Positions 1 to 8,841 of a stretch of 64,000 nt of DNA are shown here, in pieces; the stretch's first letter is position 1, and each line of letters opens with the position of its first letter. A program made the position numbers and the translations under genes. This DNA is from Sternotherus odoratus (lineage: Eukaryota > Chordata > Testudines > Kinosternidae). The stretch lies in contig JAVMKO010000001.1 in assembly GCA_032164245.1 (NCBI GenBank), forward strand, positions 249,931,644 through 249,995,643, given 5' to 3'. The notes beneath the pieces were generated by a model. It saw only the letters and a list, made by a program, of their open reading frames with translations. It was not told the DNA's origin and ran no database searches.

Positions 1-2172
1 TAGGGTGAACATACAAGTACTCATAGCCCGTGGCCGGGACAAAGTAGCGCTTCTCTACCCCCCGGGCGGTGGGGGGTATGGAGGCGGGGGTCTTCCAGAC
101 CGACGTGGTGTGCGCTTTAATCGTATTTATGAATGGCACAGCCACACGTGCCGGGGTGCCCTTTGTCAGCATGGTGGTGACCGGGTCATCCACCATCTGG
201 ATCTCCTCAAGGGGCAGGTTCATATTTTTCGCAACTGCCTGGAGGAGGTGCTGGTAATTAGAGAGTTCCAGGGCGGGCGGGCTGTTGGAAGAGGTGCCCG
301 CCACCGCCTCTACCCCCACTGGGGAGGCGTAAGGCCCTGGCTCTCGGGGGCTGTGTATTGCCGACGGCTGGCTGGCCAAGGATGGCCCTGGTAGGTCCTG
401 CCGAGCAGCCCTCGCACATACTGGGAACCCTGGCTCGGACTGGGTTTCCCCCGGTTGGTCATGCTCCCATGCCACCCATTCTGGCCAGGCCGGGTTTAGG
501 GTGGCTGGGGCTGGTCCCATAGCTGGAGGGGACGCTGAGGCAGAGGAGTGCCATGGAGCCGCTATGGTGGCCGACTGGAGGGCCTTGGGCGGAGAGTCAT
601 GCTGGGTTTGTGTGCCAGCCGACTCTCTACGCCTGCGGCGCCGAGGGCTTCTCGACCGGTGCCGGGAGAAGCGACTGCCCTCTGATGAACGGCTACTGCT
701 GGATCCACTTCTGCGGGATCCACGGTGCCGCGATGACGACCGGTGCCGGGCTGATCGCCGGTGCCGCGATGAGGTCCGGTGCCGGGGCGAGCGGCGGTGC
801 CGTCTAGATGTGGAGCGCCGATGTCTGCGGTGCCGCGACGACGAACGGTGCCGAGGAGATCGGTGCCGTGTTGATCGTGACCGGTGCCGCGACGACGAGC
901 GGTGCCGGGAAGATGAGCGGCTCAGCGAACGGCGTCCAGAGCGGCCCCTATGGCAGCTGACGGACCGGTGCCGGGAGTGCGACCGGTGCCGGGAGTACGA
1001 CCGGCGTCTGTCCGTGCGGGAGTGCCGGGACTCCGACCGGCGCCAGGACTCAGACCGGCGGCCGGAGCGCGATCTGCGCGATCGGCCATGAGGAGACCCG
1101 GAGCATGGTCTCAACTCATTGCGGCGCCGAGACTGCGACCGGTGCCGGGAAGCTGACCGGTACCGGGAGTTCGATCGGCGCCGCGAGATCGATCGGCGTC
1201 CGTGCCCCGCCGGGCTTCGAGCCGCGATCTCCGTCACGGTCATGGGCGGCTTGCCCCTAGACCGGACAGGTTGCTGAGGGGTGTCCTCCGCAAGCAACCT
1301 CCTCGCAGCAGCGAACGCCTCCGGCGTGGAGGGAAGCTGCTGCGGAATCGGCACCCTGAGTGGCGAGACCACTGGCACCGGACTCGACGGGGCCTCCTGC
1401 GGCGCCGGAGTCGTCGGTGCGGGTGCGGGCGGCTGTGCCTCTGGTCGGCTCCCCGGCGGCGACCGTGGGCGCGTGAGCGGTGCCGGAGGCTGCACGCGGT
1501 CCGGTGCCGATGCTGGGCGCGGTTCCGAGTCCTTTCTGCGCTTAGCGCTGGGGGAGCGCGACCGGTGCCGAGGCTTTGCTTTCGCCGGCTTGGGTGCGGG
1601 GCCCGGTGCCGCACTCGAGTCCGGAGTGAGGGCCGCCTCTAACAGGATCTGCCGCAGGCGGGATTCTCTGTCCTTGCGGGTCCTGGGTTTGAAGGCCCTG
1701 CAGATCTTGCAGGAGTCTGCCAAGTGCGCTTCCCCGAGGCACTTAAGGCACTTGGAGTGTGGGTCCCCCGCAGGCATGGGCTTCCCACACTCCGCACATG
1801 GCTTGAATCCCGGAGCCTTGGATGACATGGCTCCGGTGGCAGGGAAGTCCCCTGCACCTAACTATTTACACTATAACTACTTAACAACTACTTAACAACT
1901 ACTATTAATGAGAACAATAGGAATAACAGCTAGGAGATAAGGAGGACGCTCAAGAGCAGTACTCCTGTTCCGACTACCAGCGCGAGCGGTGAAGAAGGAA
2001 CTGGGGGCCAGACTGTGTCGCAGGGGTACTTATAGAGTGCCTCAGTGGCGCCACTCCAGGGGGCTCCCTGCTCGCCCAGTCTGCAGCTAGGGGAAAAATC
2101 TGCCCGGCAACCAGGCCCGCAGCGCGTGCCTGACCTATAGTGGAATGCATGTGAGCAATCACTCGAAGAAGA
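1..2172 (-). mobile_element. DIRS-like retroelement, right part (5' end on minus strand)
   Basis: The element reads on the minus strand and runs off the left edge. Positions 1829-2172 are a non-coding leader. Near 2140-2172 it ends in a motif, TGGAATGCATGTG followed by AATCACTCGAAGAAG, that recurs in inverted form around 11137-11175 and again near 12335-12375, as expected for inverted terminal repeats. The long gag-like frame inside is intact. DIRS elements carry inverted terminal repeats and a tyrosine recombinase instead of normal LTRs and integrase; the recombinase and reverse transcriptase would lie left of this window. The class is inferred from the gag type and termini. The boundary with the hAT element at about 2173 is approximate. 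Confidence 0.65.
2..1828 (-). CDS. gag-like protein of a DIRS-like retroelement, C-terminus outside window
   Basis: From the ATG at 1828 the minus strand stays open to the left edge with no stop, about 609 codons. Residues 11-14 are CxxC. Residues 27-40 form C-x2-C-x4-H-x4-C, a CCHC zinc knuckle, followed by a further Cys at 43. Residues of about 45-110 are basic and Pro/Ala-rich. A very long Arg-Ser/Arg-His-Arg-Ser tract, like an RS domain, covers roughly residues 200-400. Near the left edge come motifs such as KTPAS, EKRYFVPA and YEYLYVHP. These resemble the C-terminal domain of DIRS gag proteins and of LAP2-alpha, which is thought to derive from one. Plus-strand Arg/Cys-rich frames over the same bases are shadows. 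The ATG is chosen because the knuckle follows at once. Presumed role is RNA packaging in the element's own cycle. The intact frame suggests a fairly recent insertion. Confidence 0.8.
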   Translation of the reverse strand, partial: MSSKAPGFKPCAECGKPMPAGDPHSKCLKCLGEAHLADSCKICRAFKPRTRKDRESRLRQILLEAALTPDSSAAPGPAPKPAKAKPRHRSRSPSAKRRKDSEPRPASAPDRVQPPAPLTRPRSPPGSRPEAQPPAPAPTTPAPQEAPSSPVPVVSPLRVPIPQQLPSTPEAFAAARRLLAEDTPQQPVRSRGKPPMTVTEIAARSPAGHGRRSISRRRSNSRYRSASRHRSQSRRRNELRPCSGSPHGRSRRSRSGRRSESWRRSESRHSRTDRRRSYSRHRSHSRHRSVSCHRGRSGRRSLSRSSSRHRSSSRHRSRSTRHRSPRHRSSSRHRRHRRSTSRRHRRSPRHRTSSRHRRSARHRSSSRHRGSRRSGSSSSRSSEGSRFSRHRSRSPRRRRRRESAGTQTQHDSPPKALQSATIAAPWHSSASASPPAMGPAPATLNPAWPEWVAWEHDQPGETQSEPGFPVCARAARQDLPGPSLASQPSAIHSPREPGPYASPVGVEAVAGTSSNSPPALELSNYQHLLQAVAKNMNLPLEEIQMVDDPVTTMLTKGTPARVAVPFINTIKAHTTSVWKTPASIPPTARGVEKRYFVPATGYEYLYVHP

Positions 2173-2329
2173 ACAAGTGTTCTCATGGCACTGTTGTAGT
2201 TGGTGTTGCAAGATATTTACATGCCAGATGCACTAAAGATTCATAGGTCTCTGTGCTTTGGCCATCATTCCAGAGAACATGCTTCCATTCTGATGACACT
2301 CATTAAAAAAGAATGTGTTAACTAAATTT

Positions 2330-2552
2330 AAGAATCAGAGAGGTAGCCGTGTTAGTCTGGAATAGCAGAGGTAACAAAGGCCTGTGGCACCTTAAAGACT
2401 AACTATAAAGTTTTGAAGCATAAGCTTTCGTGGGCTAATACCCACTTCGTCGGATGCAAGCAGTGCATCTGATGAAGTGGGTATTAGCCCACGAAAGCTT
2501 ATGCTTCAAAACTTTATAGTTAGTCTTTAAGGTGCCACAGGACTTTGTTACC
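2330..2552. repeat. Foldback (palindromic) interspersed element, copy 1
   Basis: Two 88-bp arms (2370-2457 and 2465-2552) are reverse complements with only three mismatches, separated by 7 bp. An unpaired 40-bp tail lies at 2330-2369. The element is flanked by a perfect 12-bp direct repeat, TTAACTAAATTT, at 2318-2329 and 2553-2564, so it inserted into the older hAT element. Each arm carries a hairpin GTGGG-loop-CCCAC followed by GAAA. Family members recur at 20101-20289 and 45870-45967. The family looks like reptile repeats known to me from turtles and crocodilians; whether it is a MITE or a Penelope-type or other retroposed element is open. Confidence 0.85.
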
Positions 2553-2642
2553 TTAACTAAATTTGTGACTGAACTCCTTGGGGGAGAATTGTACATCTCC
2601 TACTCTGTTTTACCTGCATTCTGCCATATATTTGAGGTTATA

Positions 2643-2877
2643 ACAAGGTTTAAAAGAGAACTAGATAAACTCATGGAGTTTAAGTCCATTAATGGCTATT
2701 GGCCAGGATGGGTCAGGTACGGTGACCCTGTTTGTCAGAGGGGGTATTGGATGGCAGGAAAGGGATCATTGCCAGATAGATTCATTCACTCTGGGGCACT
2801 TGGCACTGGCCACTGTCAGTAGACAGGATACTGGGCTGGATGGACCTTTGATCTGACCCAGTATGACCATTCTTATG
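2643..2877 (+). mobile_element. CR1 LINE 3' end (5'-truncated)
   Basis: The segment reads from ACAAGGTTTAAAAGAGAACT through the typical CR1 tail words CTGGATGGACCTTTG, ATCTGACCCAGTATG and ATTCTTATG. It sits inside the hAT element, which resumes with CAGCAGTCTC. CR1 copies are 5'-truncated and lack poly(A), as here. Confidence 0.85.
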
Positions 2878-2965
2878 TTACAGCAGTCTCTGATAATAAC
2901 CTAGCACGTTTGTTTTAAGAACACTTTCACAGCAGATTTGACAAGATTCAAAAGGTACCAATGTG

Positions 2966-3114
2966 AGATTTCTAAAAATAATGCATTTCTCGACCCAACA
3001 TTTAAGAATCTAATGTACCTTCCAAACTCTGAGAGGGATGAGGTGTGGAGCAGGATTTCAAAAGTTTGAAAAGAACAACACTCTGATGTGGAAACTACAG
3101 AACCTGAATCACCA
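2966..3114 (+). pseudogene. hAT transposase remnant
   Basis: In one frame the plus strand encodes a stretch containing FLDPTFKNL, close to the conserved hAT/ZBED motif of the form LDPRFKxL, followed by ERDEVWSRIS and then a stop. Neighbouring frames continue the homology as far as the ETTEPESPKRK region, so frameshifts separate the pieces. Not functional. Confidence 0.6.
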
Positions 3115-3716
3115 AAAAGGAAAATCGACCTTCCGCTGGTGGCAACAGACCAGATGATGAAAATGAGCACTGCTTTGGATCATTAATCGAGAAGAACCCT
3201 CATCAGCATGGATGCATATCCTCTAGAATGGTGGTTGAAAGGGACATATGTATATGCTAGATGTGCTAAAGATTCATATCTGGTGATGCCGGCTACAACA
3301 GTGCCATGAGAACACCAGTTTTCACTTTCAGGTGGCATTGTGAACAAGAAGTGAGCAGCATTATCTTCTGCAAATGTAACCAAACTTGTTTGAGCGATTG
3401 CCTGAAAAGGAAGTAGGACTGATTTGACTTGTAGGTTCTAAAGTTTAACTTTTTTTCCCCTTTATACGTTATTCTATATTTGTACGTTCAACTTTATCAT
3501 GAAAGATTACACTATAGTACTTGTATTAGGTGAACTGAAAAATACTATTTCTTTTGTTTTTTACAGTGCAAATATGAAGTGAGCACTGTATACTTTGTAT
3601 TCTGTTTTTTAATTGAAATCAACGTTTGAAAATGGAGAAAACATCCATAAATATTTAAATAAATGGTATTATTGTTTAACCACACAATTCGTTTTTTTAA
3701 TCACTTGACAGCCCTA

Positions 3717-5003
3717 GTTAAAACCCACTGAGTAATCAAACAACATAGTATATGGTGGACTACATTTTCAACTCACTGCATGGAGATTCAGCCATACGAT
3801 TTCCATTAACAGTTTCTAGCAGTCATGTGACATTCCCTATGGACTGCTTTGTGGGGTAGGAAGGAAGAGAATCCTTGTAGCTTAAAGAAATGTACTAAAA
3901 TAAGTCAGAAAAATTTGACTGTCCACATTCTGTGCCCTAAACGGCCATTTAAGGTGACTAGGTAACTACAGTACCCGGTATAGGAGGAGAATTGCTAGAA
4001 GCTGCTAATCTTTTCATGCCACCGTGAAAGCCATTTGAGTTTGTCTCGGATAGAGACACAAGTACAGCAATTGACCCTTTCATACACCTCCTCCCGATAG
4101 TACAGTCAGTCCCTCTTCCATTTGTTTGAACTACTCTATCAATCTTGGAGGGAAGGAACACATGCCTTCCCTCCAAGCCACTTTCTGAATATCCTCTTGA
4201 AAGCGGTTTTCTCATGTATGCTTATGGCTGACAGTCATTTAAAAGTGTCTTATGATATTTTTAATAAAGGATATTAAATGCTGACACTCTTATTTACTTC
4301 TAAGGACACAGGGTATGGCCTCAATGATCAAACAGGTCTTCTCTTTCACTAACTTCCAGGGCTGATAATTTTGCTACCTTAGCACTGGGTCAGAAAGACA
4401 CAGACAAAAAAAATAATAATACTGAAACAGCTTTTGAAAAAGTTGGTTTGGGGTTTATTTGAAGGGACGTTCATTATAGGGAAAGAAGGTTTATTTTGAC
4501 TGCAAAGAAAATTAAGAATGAACGTAGCATTGAGGTAGTTGGTTTCCTGGCAAAACTAAACTGAGAGAAAAGAAACAATACCAGGGTAAATTAAGAGAGA
4601 GCTCCAGAATTTTAAAACTGGGACTGTTTAGCATACAGAGAAGACAGGCTGAAGGGTGAATAAGATGCCTCTACCCTCCCATAATAAAAGAGCAAGGGTA
4701 CAATAAATTTGAAAGTCAACACTAACAAAAGGAATATATATTAGCAGAGTGCTCACTTAGCCTCTGGAACTCAATACTAGCTACCACTTTTCTGAAGCCA
4801 AGAGTCTAGTATTCAAACTAGGATTAAATATCTATTTGGTTAATAAGAACATTTATAATCTCAGTAGTATACCTATATTTAAAGTATAAACCTATACCTT
4901 TAAATATAGGTATTCAAAGTCTTTTTGCTTCAGGGCACAAAGCAATCACTATCGGATAGGAGTTAGGAACAGTTTCTTGTTTATAGAGGAAAAGTGTTCA
5001 TAA
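3717..5003. other. Stretch 3' of exon 9, mostly unassigned
   Basis: No exon is recognised here. The minus-strand frame 3958-4215 (85 codons) has no recognisable similarity and is probably chance. Around 4600-4800 the wording (a line beginning GGGACTGTTTAGCATACAGAG and later CTGGAACTCAATA) looks like a strongly decayed CR1/L3-type LINE fragment on the plus strand. A terminal EPSTI1 exon was looked for and not found. Confidence 0.35.
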
Positions 5004-5335
5004 CAGGGATCGGCAACCTTGGCACGTGGATCGCCAGGGTAGGCCCCCTGGCGGATCAGGCTGGTTTGTTTACCTGTCGCGTCCACAGGTTCAGCTGATG
5101 GCAGCTCCCACTGGCCACGGTTTGCTGCTCCAGGCCAATGGGTGCTGGGGGAAGCAGCGCGGGCGGAGGGATGTGCTGGCTGATGCTTCCCACAGCCCCC
5201 ATTGGCCTGGAGTGGAAAACCATGGCCAGTGGGAGCTGCGATCCGCCGAATCTGTGGATGCGGCAGGTAAACAAACTGGCCCGGCCTGCTGGGGGTTTAC
5301 CCTGGCAGGCCAGATACTAAAGGTTGCCAATCCCT
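5004..5335. mobile_element. hAT-type MITE
   Basis: It starts CAGGGATCGGCAACCTTGGC and ends AAGGTTGCCAATCCCTAG, imperfect terminal inverted repeats of hAT style. The interior is itself largely palindromic: TTTGTTTACCTG near 5067 pairs with CAGGTAAACAAA near 5264, and CAGCTCCCACTGGCCA pairs with TGGCCAGTGGGAGCTG. GC-rich, unlike its surroundings. The 8-bp target duplication is not clear. Confidence 0.75.
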
Positions 5336-5384
5336 AGTTTAGAATTATGCACTATGAAGTTTCTTGAACTTTCTTCTGAAGTAA

Positions 5385-5450
5385 CTGGTAGTGGCCACTG
5401 TTATTGACAGGACACTGGACTAGATGGACCATGGATCTAGTATGGTATGG
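5385..5450 (+). mobile_element. CR1 tail fragment, decayed
   Basis: It contains GTGGCCACTGTTATTGACAG and CTGGACTAGATGGACC, which match the CR1 3' end seen at 2815-2870 with several changes. Confidence 0.5.
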
Positions 5451-5939
5451 GAATACTTAAGTAAAAGCTAGTGACAGGTTTGAACAGCTAATTTGCTGGC
5501 ACAGACATCCTGATAATTACATATGCACATGGTTATTTACACACTTCACCAGTCATTTGCTACGACTGAGAAGATAAGTTAGGCATAGTGACATGTAGAG
5601 TTCTCTGAAATTCTGGGCCTTGGAGTAGAATAATCAGATTGCCCTCCAAATGCATCTTGAGAGAGCCATTCAGTCTTCAAACAAAATGTATAAGTAATCC
5701 CACTTTTGGGGAAAAAAAAGTTACCGCACTTGTGCACAACTTGTGTAGAAATTGATTACACAGGAGCTGTGACAATGGGTCTCATTGGCTTGTATGAGTG
5801 CAAGGTTGATGCTAAATATGTTGCTCAGAGCAGTCTCATTGCAGTGGTTCCCAAAAGCACAAGATTGCAGTTTCGTGAAGCCATCTAGACAGGAATTCAA
5901 TGTAAGCCATTTCTTGTTTCCCCCCCCCATAAATTATAC

Positions 5940-6013
5940 CTCCTCTGTTCATTCTGATGCACTTTTGTTCTTTCTTGCTCTTCTTGCTCTCGTCTCAGTT
6001 CCAATAATTCACC
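5940..6013 (-). CDS. EPSTI1: EPSTI1 exon 9
   Basis: 74 nt, 24 codons plus 2 nt, preceded by acceptor TTTCCCAG and followed by donor GTATAA. It encodes GELLELRREQ then EEQERTKVHQ then NEQR. This matches the mammalian segment that follows the exon 8 repeat, and the first residues sit in phase 0 after exon 8. The donor is chosen because it gives the same length and phase as exon 6, its apparent duplicate. If the donor is not used, the frame reads on for about 15 codons and stops; that is an alternative 3' end. A run of nine G (minus strand) lies 11 nt past the donor. The expected next exon (mammalian NNAFLDRL) was not found in 1-5939 and may lie beyond the left edge. Confidence 0.85.
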
Positions 6014-6269
6014 CTGGGAAACGATAGAAGTGAAACCCCAAAACTATTTTTTTTAAATCATTATTCAGAAGACAAACCCAATTAATTACACAATATAGTA
6101 ACCTTAACTAGCACACTATTTAATTTGCCAAACTTTTACTTAAATTTTAGTTCCTCTGGGAAGCAAGTCTTATAATTGCATCCAAAAAAATGAATTCCAT
6201 TTCCTCTTCAGTCTTCCATTGGACAGAAGGGCCTGTGCCTTCTTGAAAAAGAAGTCCAGGGGTTCTGAC

Positions 6270-7030
6270 AGCTAAACTCAGATCTAGTTTGCTGGGCCAA
6301 TGAGAAGCCAGGGCAGCTCAGTTGCTTCAATTGGAAGGGACAGAGAGTCAGAGACGAGCGTTAGGGATTTTCACTTTTGGAGCCTTGGAGTTTGGAGTTG
6401 AGAGAGAAAATAGCCTAGGGAGTCTGGGCTCGTCTGCCAGACCCCACAAAGGGAGACATTGAACTGCCTCAGGATCTAACGTGCACTGCGCAGTTCCAAC
6501 ATTGCTGAGGTGAGCATCCAGGAAGGCACAGACCAACCCAGCTCCACCTACTAAGACCCATCTGAGACCTCCACAGGACTCTAGACAGTGGCCAACAGAG
6601 GACCCTTTCCCAATAAGGGGTGAAAATACTGTAAGAGAACCCCTTTTGTTTTCTTTATGCTAGCCAACATTTGCAGCACTGCTACACCCATCTCTAGACT
6701 CACACTCTTTCCACCTAGCTGGAAAGGTGCCAGGAAGGACATGGAGGTATGGTACAGTTGTGCATGGTGGTATTAATGTTTTAGAATGTATTGGTTAACC
6801 TTATCACTTTCCTTATTTAGAGCTTCCGTTTCCTGTCCCCAATAAAGTCCCCCTTTGTTACACTGTTATTTTGGGGTGCAGCAGTTCATTTGTTGGAGTT
6901 TGTATTATTGCTGTTTGTTTCATGCACTGGGTCATACTCCTTATTGTGAGTAGTTCTATTAGTTATTTTCCCACGGGACAGCACCCTAGTATCCTTGGGT
7001 GCAGGAACCAGGCATCACAACAGAGAACTT
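6270..7030 (+). mobile_element. Possible solo LTR, decayed
   Basis: A region of about 760 bp of higher GC carries AATAAAG at about 6840 followed by a T- and G-rich stretch, as in an LTR with its polyadenylation signal. No clear TG...CA ends or target duplication were found, so the class is uncertain. Confidence 0.35.
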
Positions 7031-8476
7031 AGAACCCAACCAATATGAGGCGTGGGGAGAAGCCACTACGATTAGCAAATACCAGCTGCAGTTGTTGGAA
7101 GGAAGCACACAATGGGTGGCCACTGTGGTGCCTACTTCCTTGCACTTTAGACTTTTTCAGGTTACAGTGATGTGGTCCTATGGTTTTGTTTATAAATCAG
7201 GGTAGTGAGCAGGGCCATGCACGTTTAATCATTTCGCTCGGATTCATGCAATACCAAGCATCAGCCAGGTGTCCTGGTCAGCCTGCTAATGCTAATCAAA
7301 GGAACACCAGTTCCATGTAACTTGGTCCGAAGTGGCTGGAGAGTACCTTTCCATGTTATGCACTATGCCATCTCTGCCAGCTGAGTTACTGATATGCTAG
7401 GGATCTAACACCATTACAGGTACAGTCAACAAGAACTGAAGCTACCAACTTTTGCCACTGAAAGGATTCTCCAAGGGAAAATGGACCTAACCTGCATATT
7501 TGCCACAGTAATGGAACAACAATAAAGCTGGAATGTGAACTGAAGTGATGAATTTTATAGAAAGGTTCAGTAACTAAAAATGAACTACAGAATGAAATAA
7601 AAACCAGTTTAAGCAGAACATTAATAAAAGCTTTGCAGTAAATAATATAAATCAATAAGTAACTGGATAATGTGTTGTGTATCACTGTTTGTCTAGCCCT
7701 AAAAGAAAAGCAAGATTAAGAAATAAAAAAGCCAACCTTCATTTTCACTTTTTAAAATAACTGTTCAACCTGAAAATTAAAATCCAGTATCTGATTTTCT
7801 AATGTTTGATTTTTAATGGCATTCATTAGATTTCTGCAATAGCTATACCTTCAGAAATATACTGCAAGTACATAATACTGTGTTTAAAGTGCCCTGGAAA
7901 ACATTTTAAATCTAGCAATATATATTAAAACCTATTACCCCCAAAATATTAACTGACAAAACCTATAAATTTAATAGCTATATTGCACTAGAAGGTGCAC
8001 ACAAAAACAGAATTTACAATTACATTAATAAAATATTAGCTTGAAGTAGAAGTGAGTTAACATAAATCTGAGGGACAATTATTAGAGCTTTTAAAATATA
8101 TACACTTTAGAGTAGGTTTACAAATACCTACTGGACAGATTAACGTATTAATAGCAGCTATTGAGGCAAGAAGTACTTTGGTACGATGTATTAAAACAAA
8201 AAAATTTGCATTCAGCCCATATTCTTTTAGAGAGAGATCGAAATCAGTAAAAAGCATTAAAAAAAAAGATAATCAGAAATTTAGTTAGAGATTCACCTTA
8301 GACGTGACTGTGGCTCCAGCTCTCCAATGACCTCCACACAAGGATGCCCTGGGCCAAGTTCAATGAAGGGCTGGGGCCTAAGCTAGTTTTAAATGGAAAA
8401 CTATTTCTTTATGGCACAGTGTACAATGCCATAGTTATTTATAACATACCCATAGCATTTGAAATTTCATAAGGGT

Positions 8477-8573
8477 TTTATTTAGGAGAAAAAAATATTT
8501 GTTGGTAACTGGACATAAGAGAAAAAGGTGCATGCTATGATGGGAAAGAAAAGCTATATACTTTTCTTTTATT
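8477..8573 (+). repeat. Local direct repeat, copy a
   Basis: About 97 bp, from TTTATTTAGGAGAAAAA to TTTTCTTTTATT, recur at 10507-10601 with only a few differences, same orientation, about 2 kb apart. Unlike its partner this copy is not inside the CR1. Confidence 0.85.
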
Positions 8574-8841
8574 AAATGGAGGCATATTTCTTGAAGGACC
8601 CATATGTCCAATTACTGGAACGACAGAAGGAGCGTGGATATAAGAGGCAGTGATATAATTTAATGTTAGAGAAAAAACTGGAAGTCCGTAGAACTTGGTT
8701 ATATGCCCAGCTCTTCGCACACGTGCACAGCTTAAAGGGAACAGTGAAGGCTGAAAAAACTGGGCACATTTAGTCTAGAGAAGAGAGTGCTGCGGCAGGA
8801 GGGAACATAAGACTTCAAAAGTGTAAAAGGCTGCTCTAGAG

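Larger units (their letters stand above)
2173..3716 (+). mobile_element. hAT-family DNA transposon remnant with two nested insertions
   Basis: Segments 2173-2329, 2565-2642 and 2878-3716 belong to one element, interrupted by a foldback repeat (2330-2552) and a CR1 tail (2643-2877). The right end reads GACAGCCCTAG, hAT-like. A transposase remnant is readable near 2966-3114. Part of the left end (about 2175-2300) is an inverted, diverged copy of 3190-3345: both contain the shared words GTTCTCATGGCACTGTTGTAG and CTAAAGATTCATA in opposite orientation. The left terminus is not certain. Confidence 0.6.

Noticed and set aside
501..1642. Plus-strand Arg/Cys-rich open frames (501-1091, 1202-1642, 1281-1895)
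   Set aside because: They overlap the minus-strand gag-like frame and are shadows of its repeated Arg-Ser codons.
2977..3000. Plus-strand NNAFLD wording, as in the expected EPSTI1 exon 10
   Set aside because: Wrong strand, and the context is the hAT transposase block (FLDPTFKNL).
3958..4215. Minus-strand frame of 85 codons as a terminal EPSTI1 exon
   Set aside because: No clear similarity and no convincing acceptor in the right phase.
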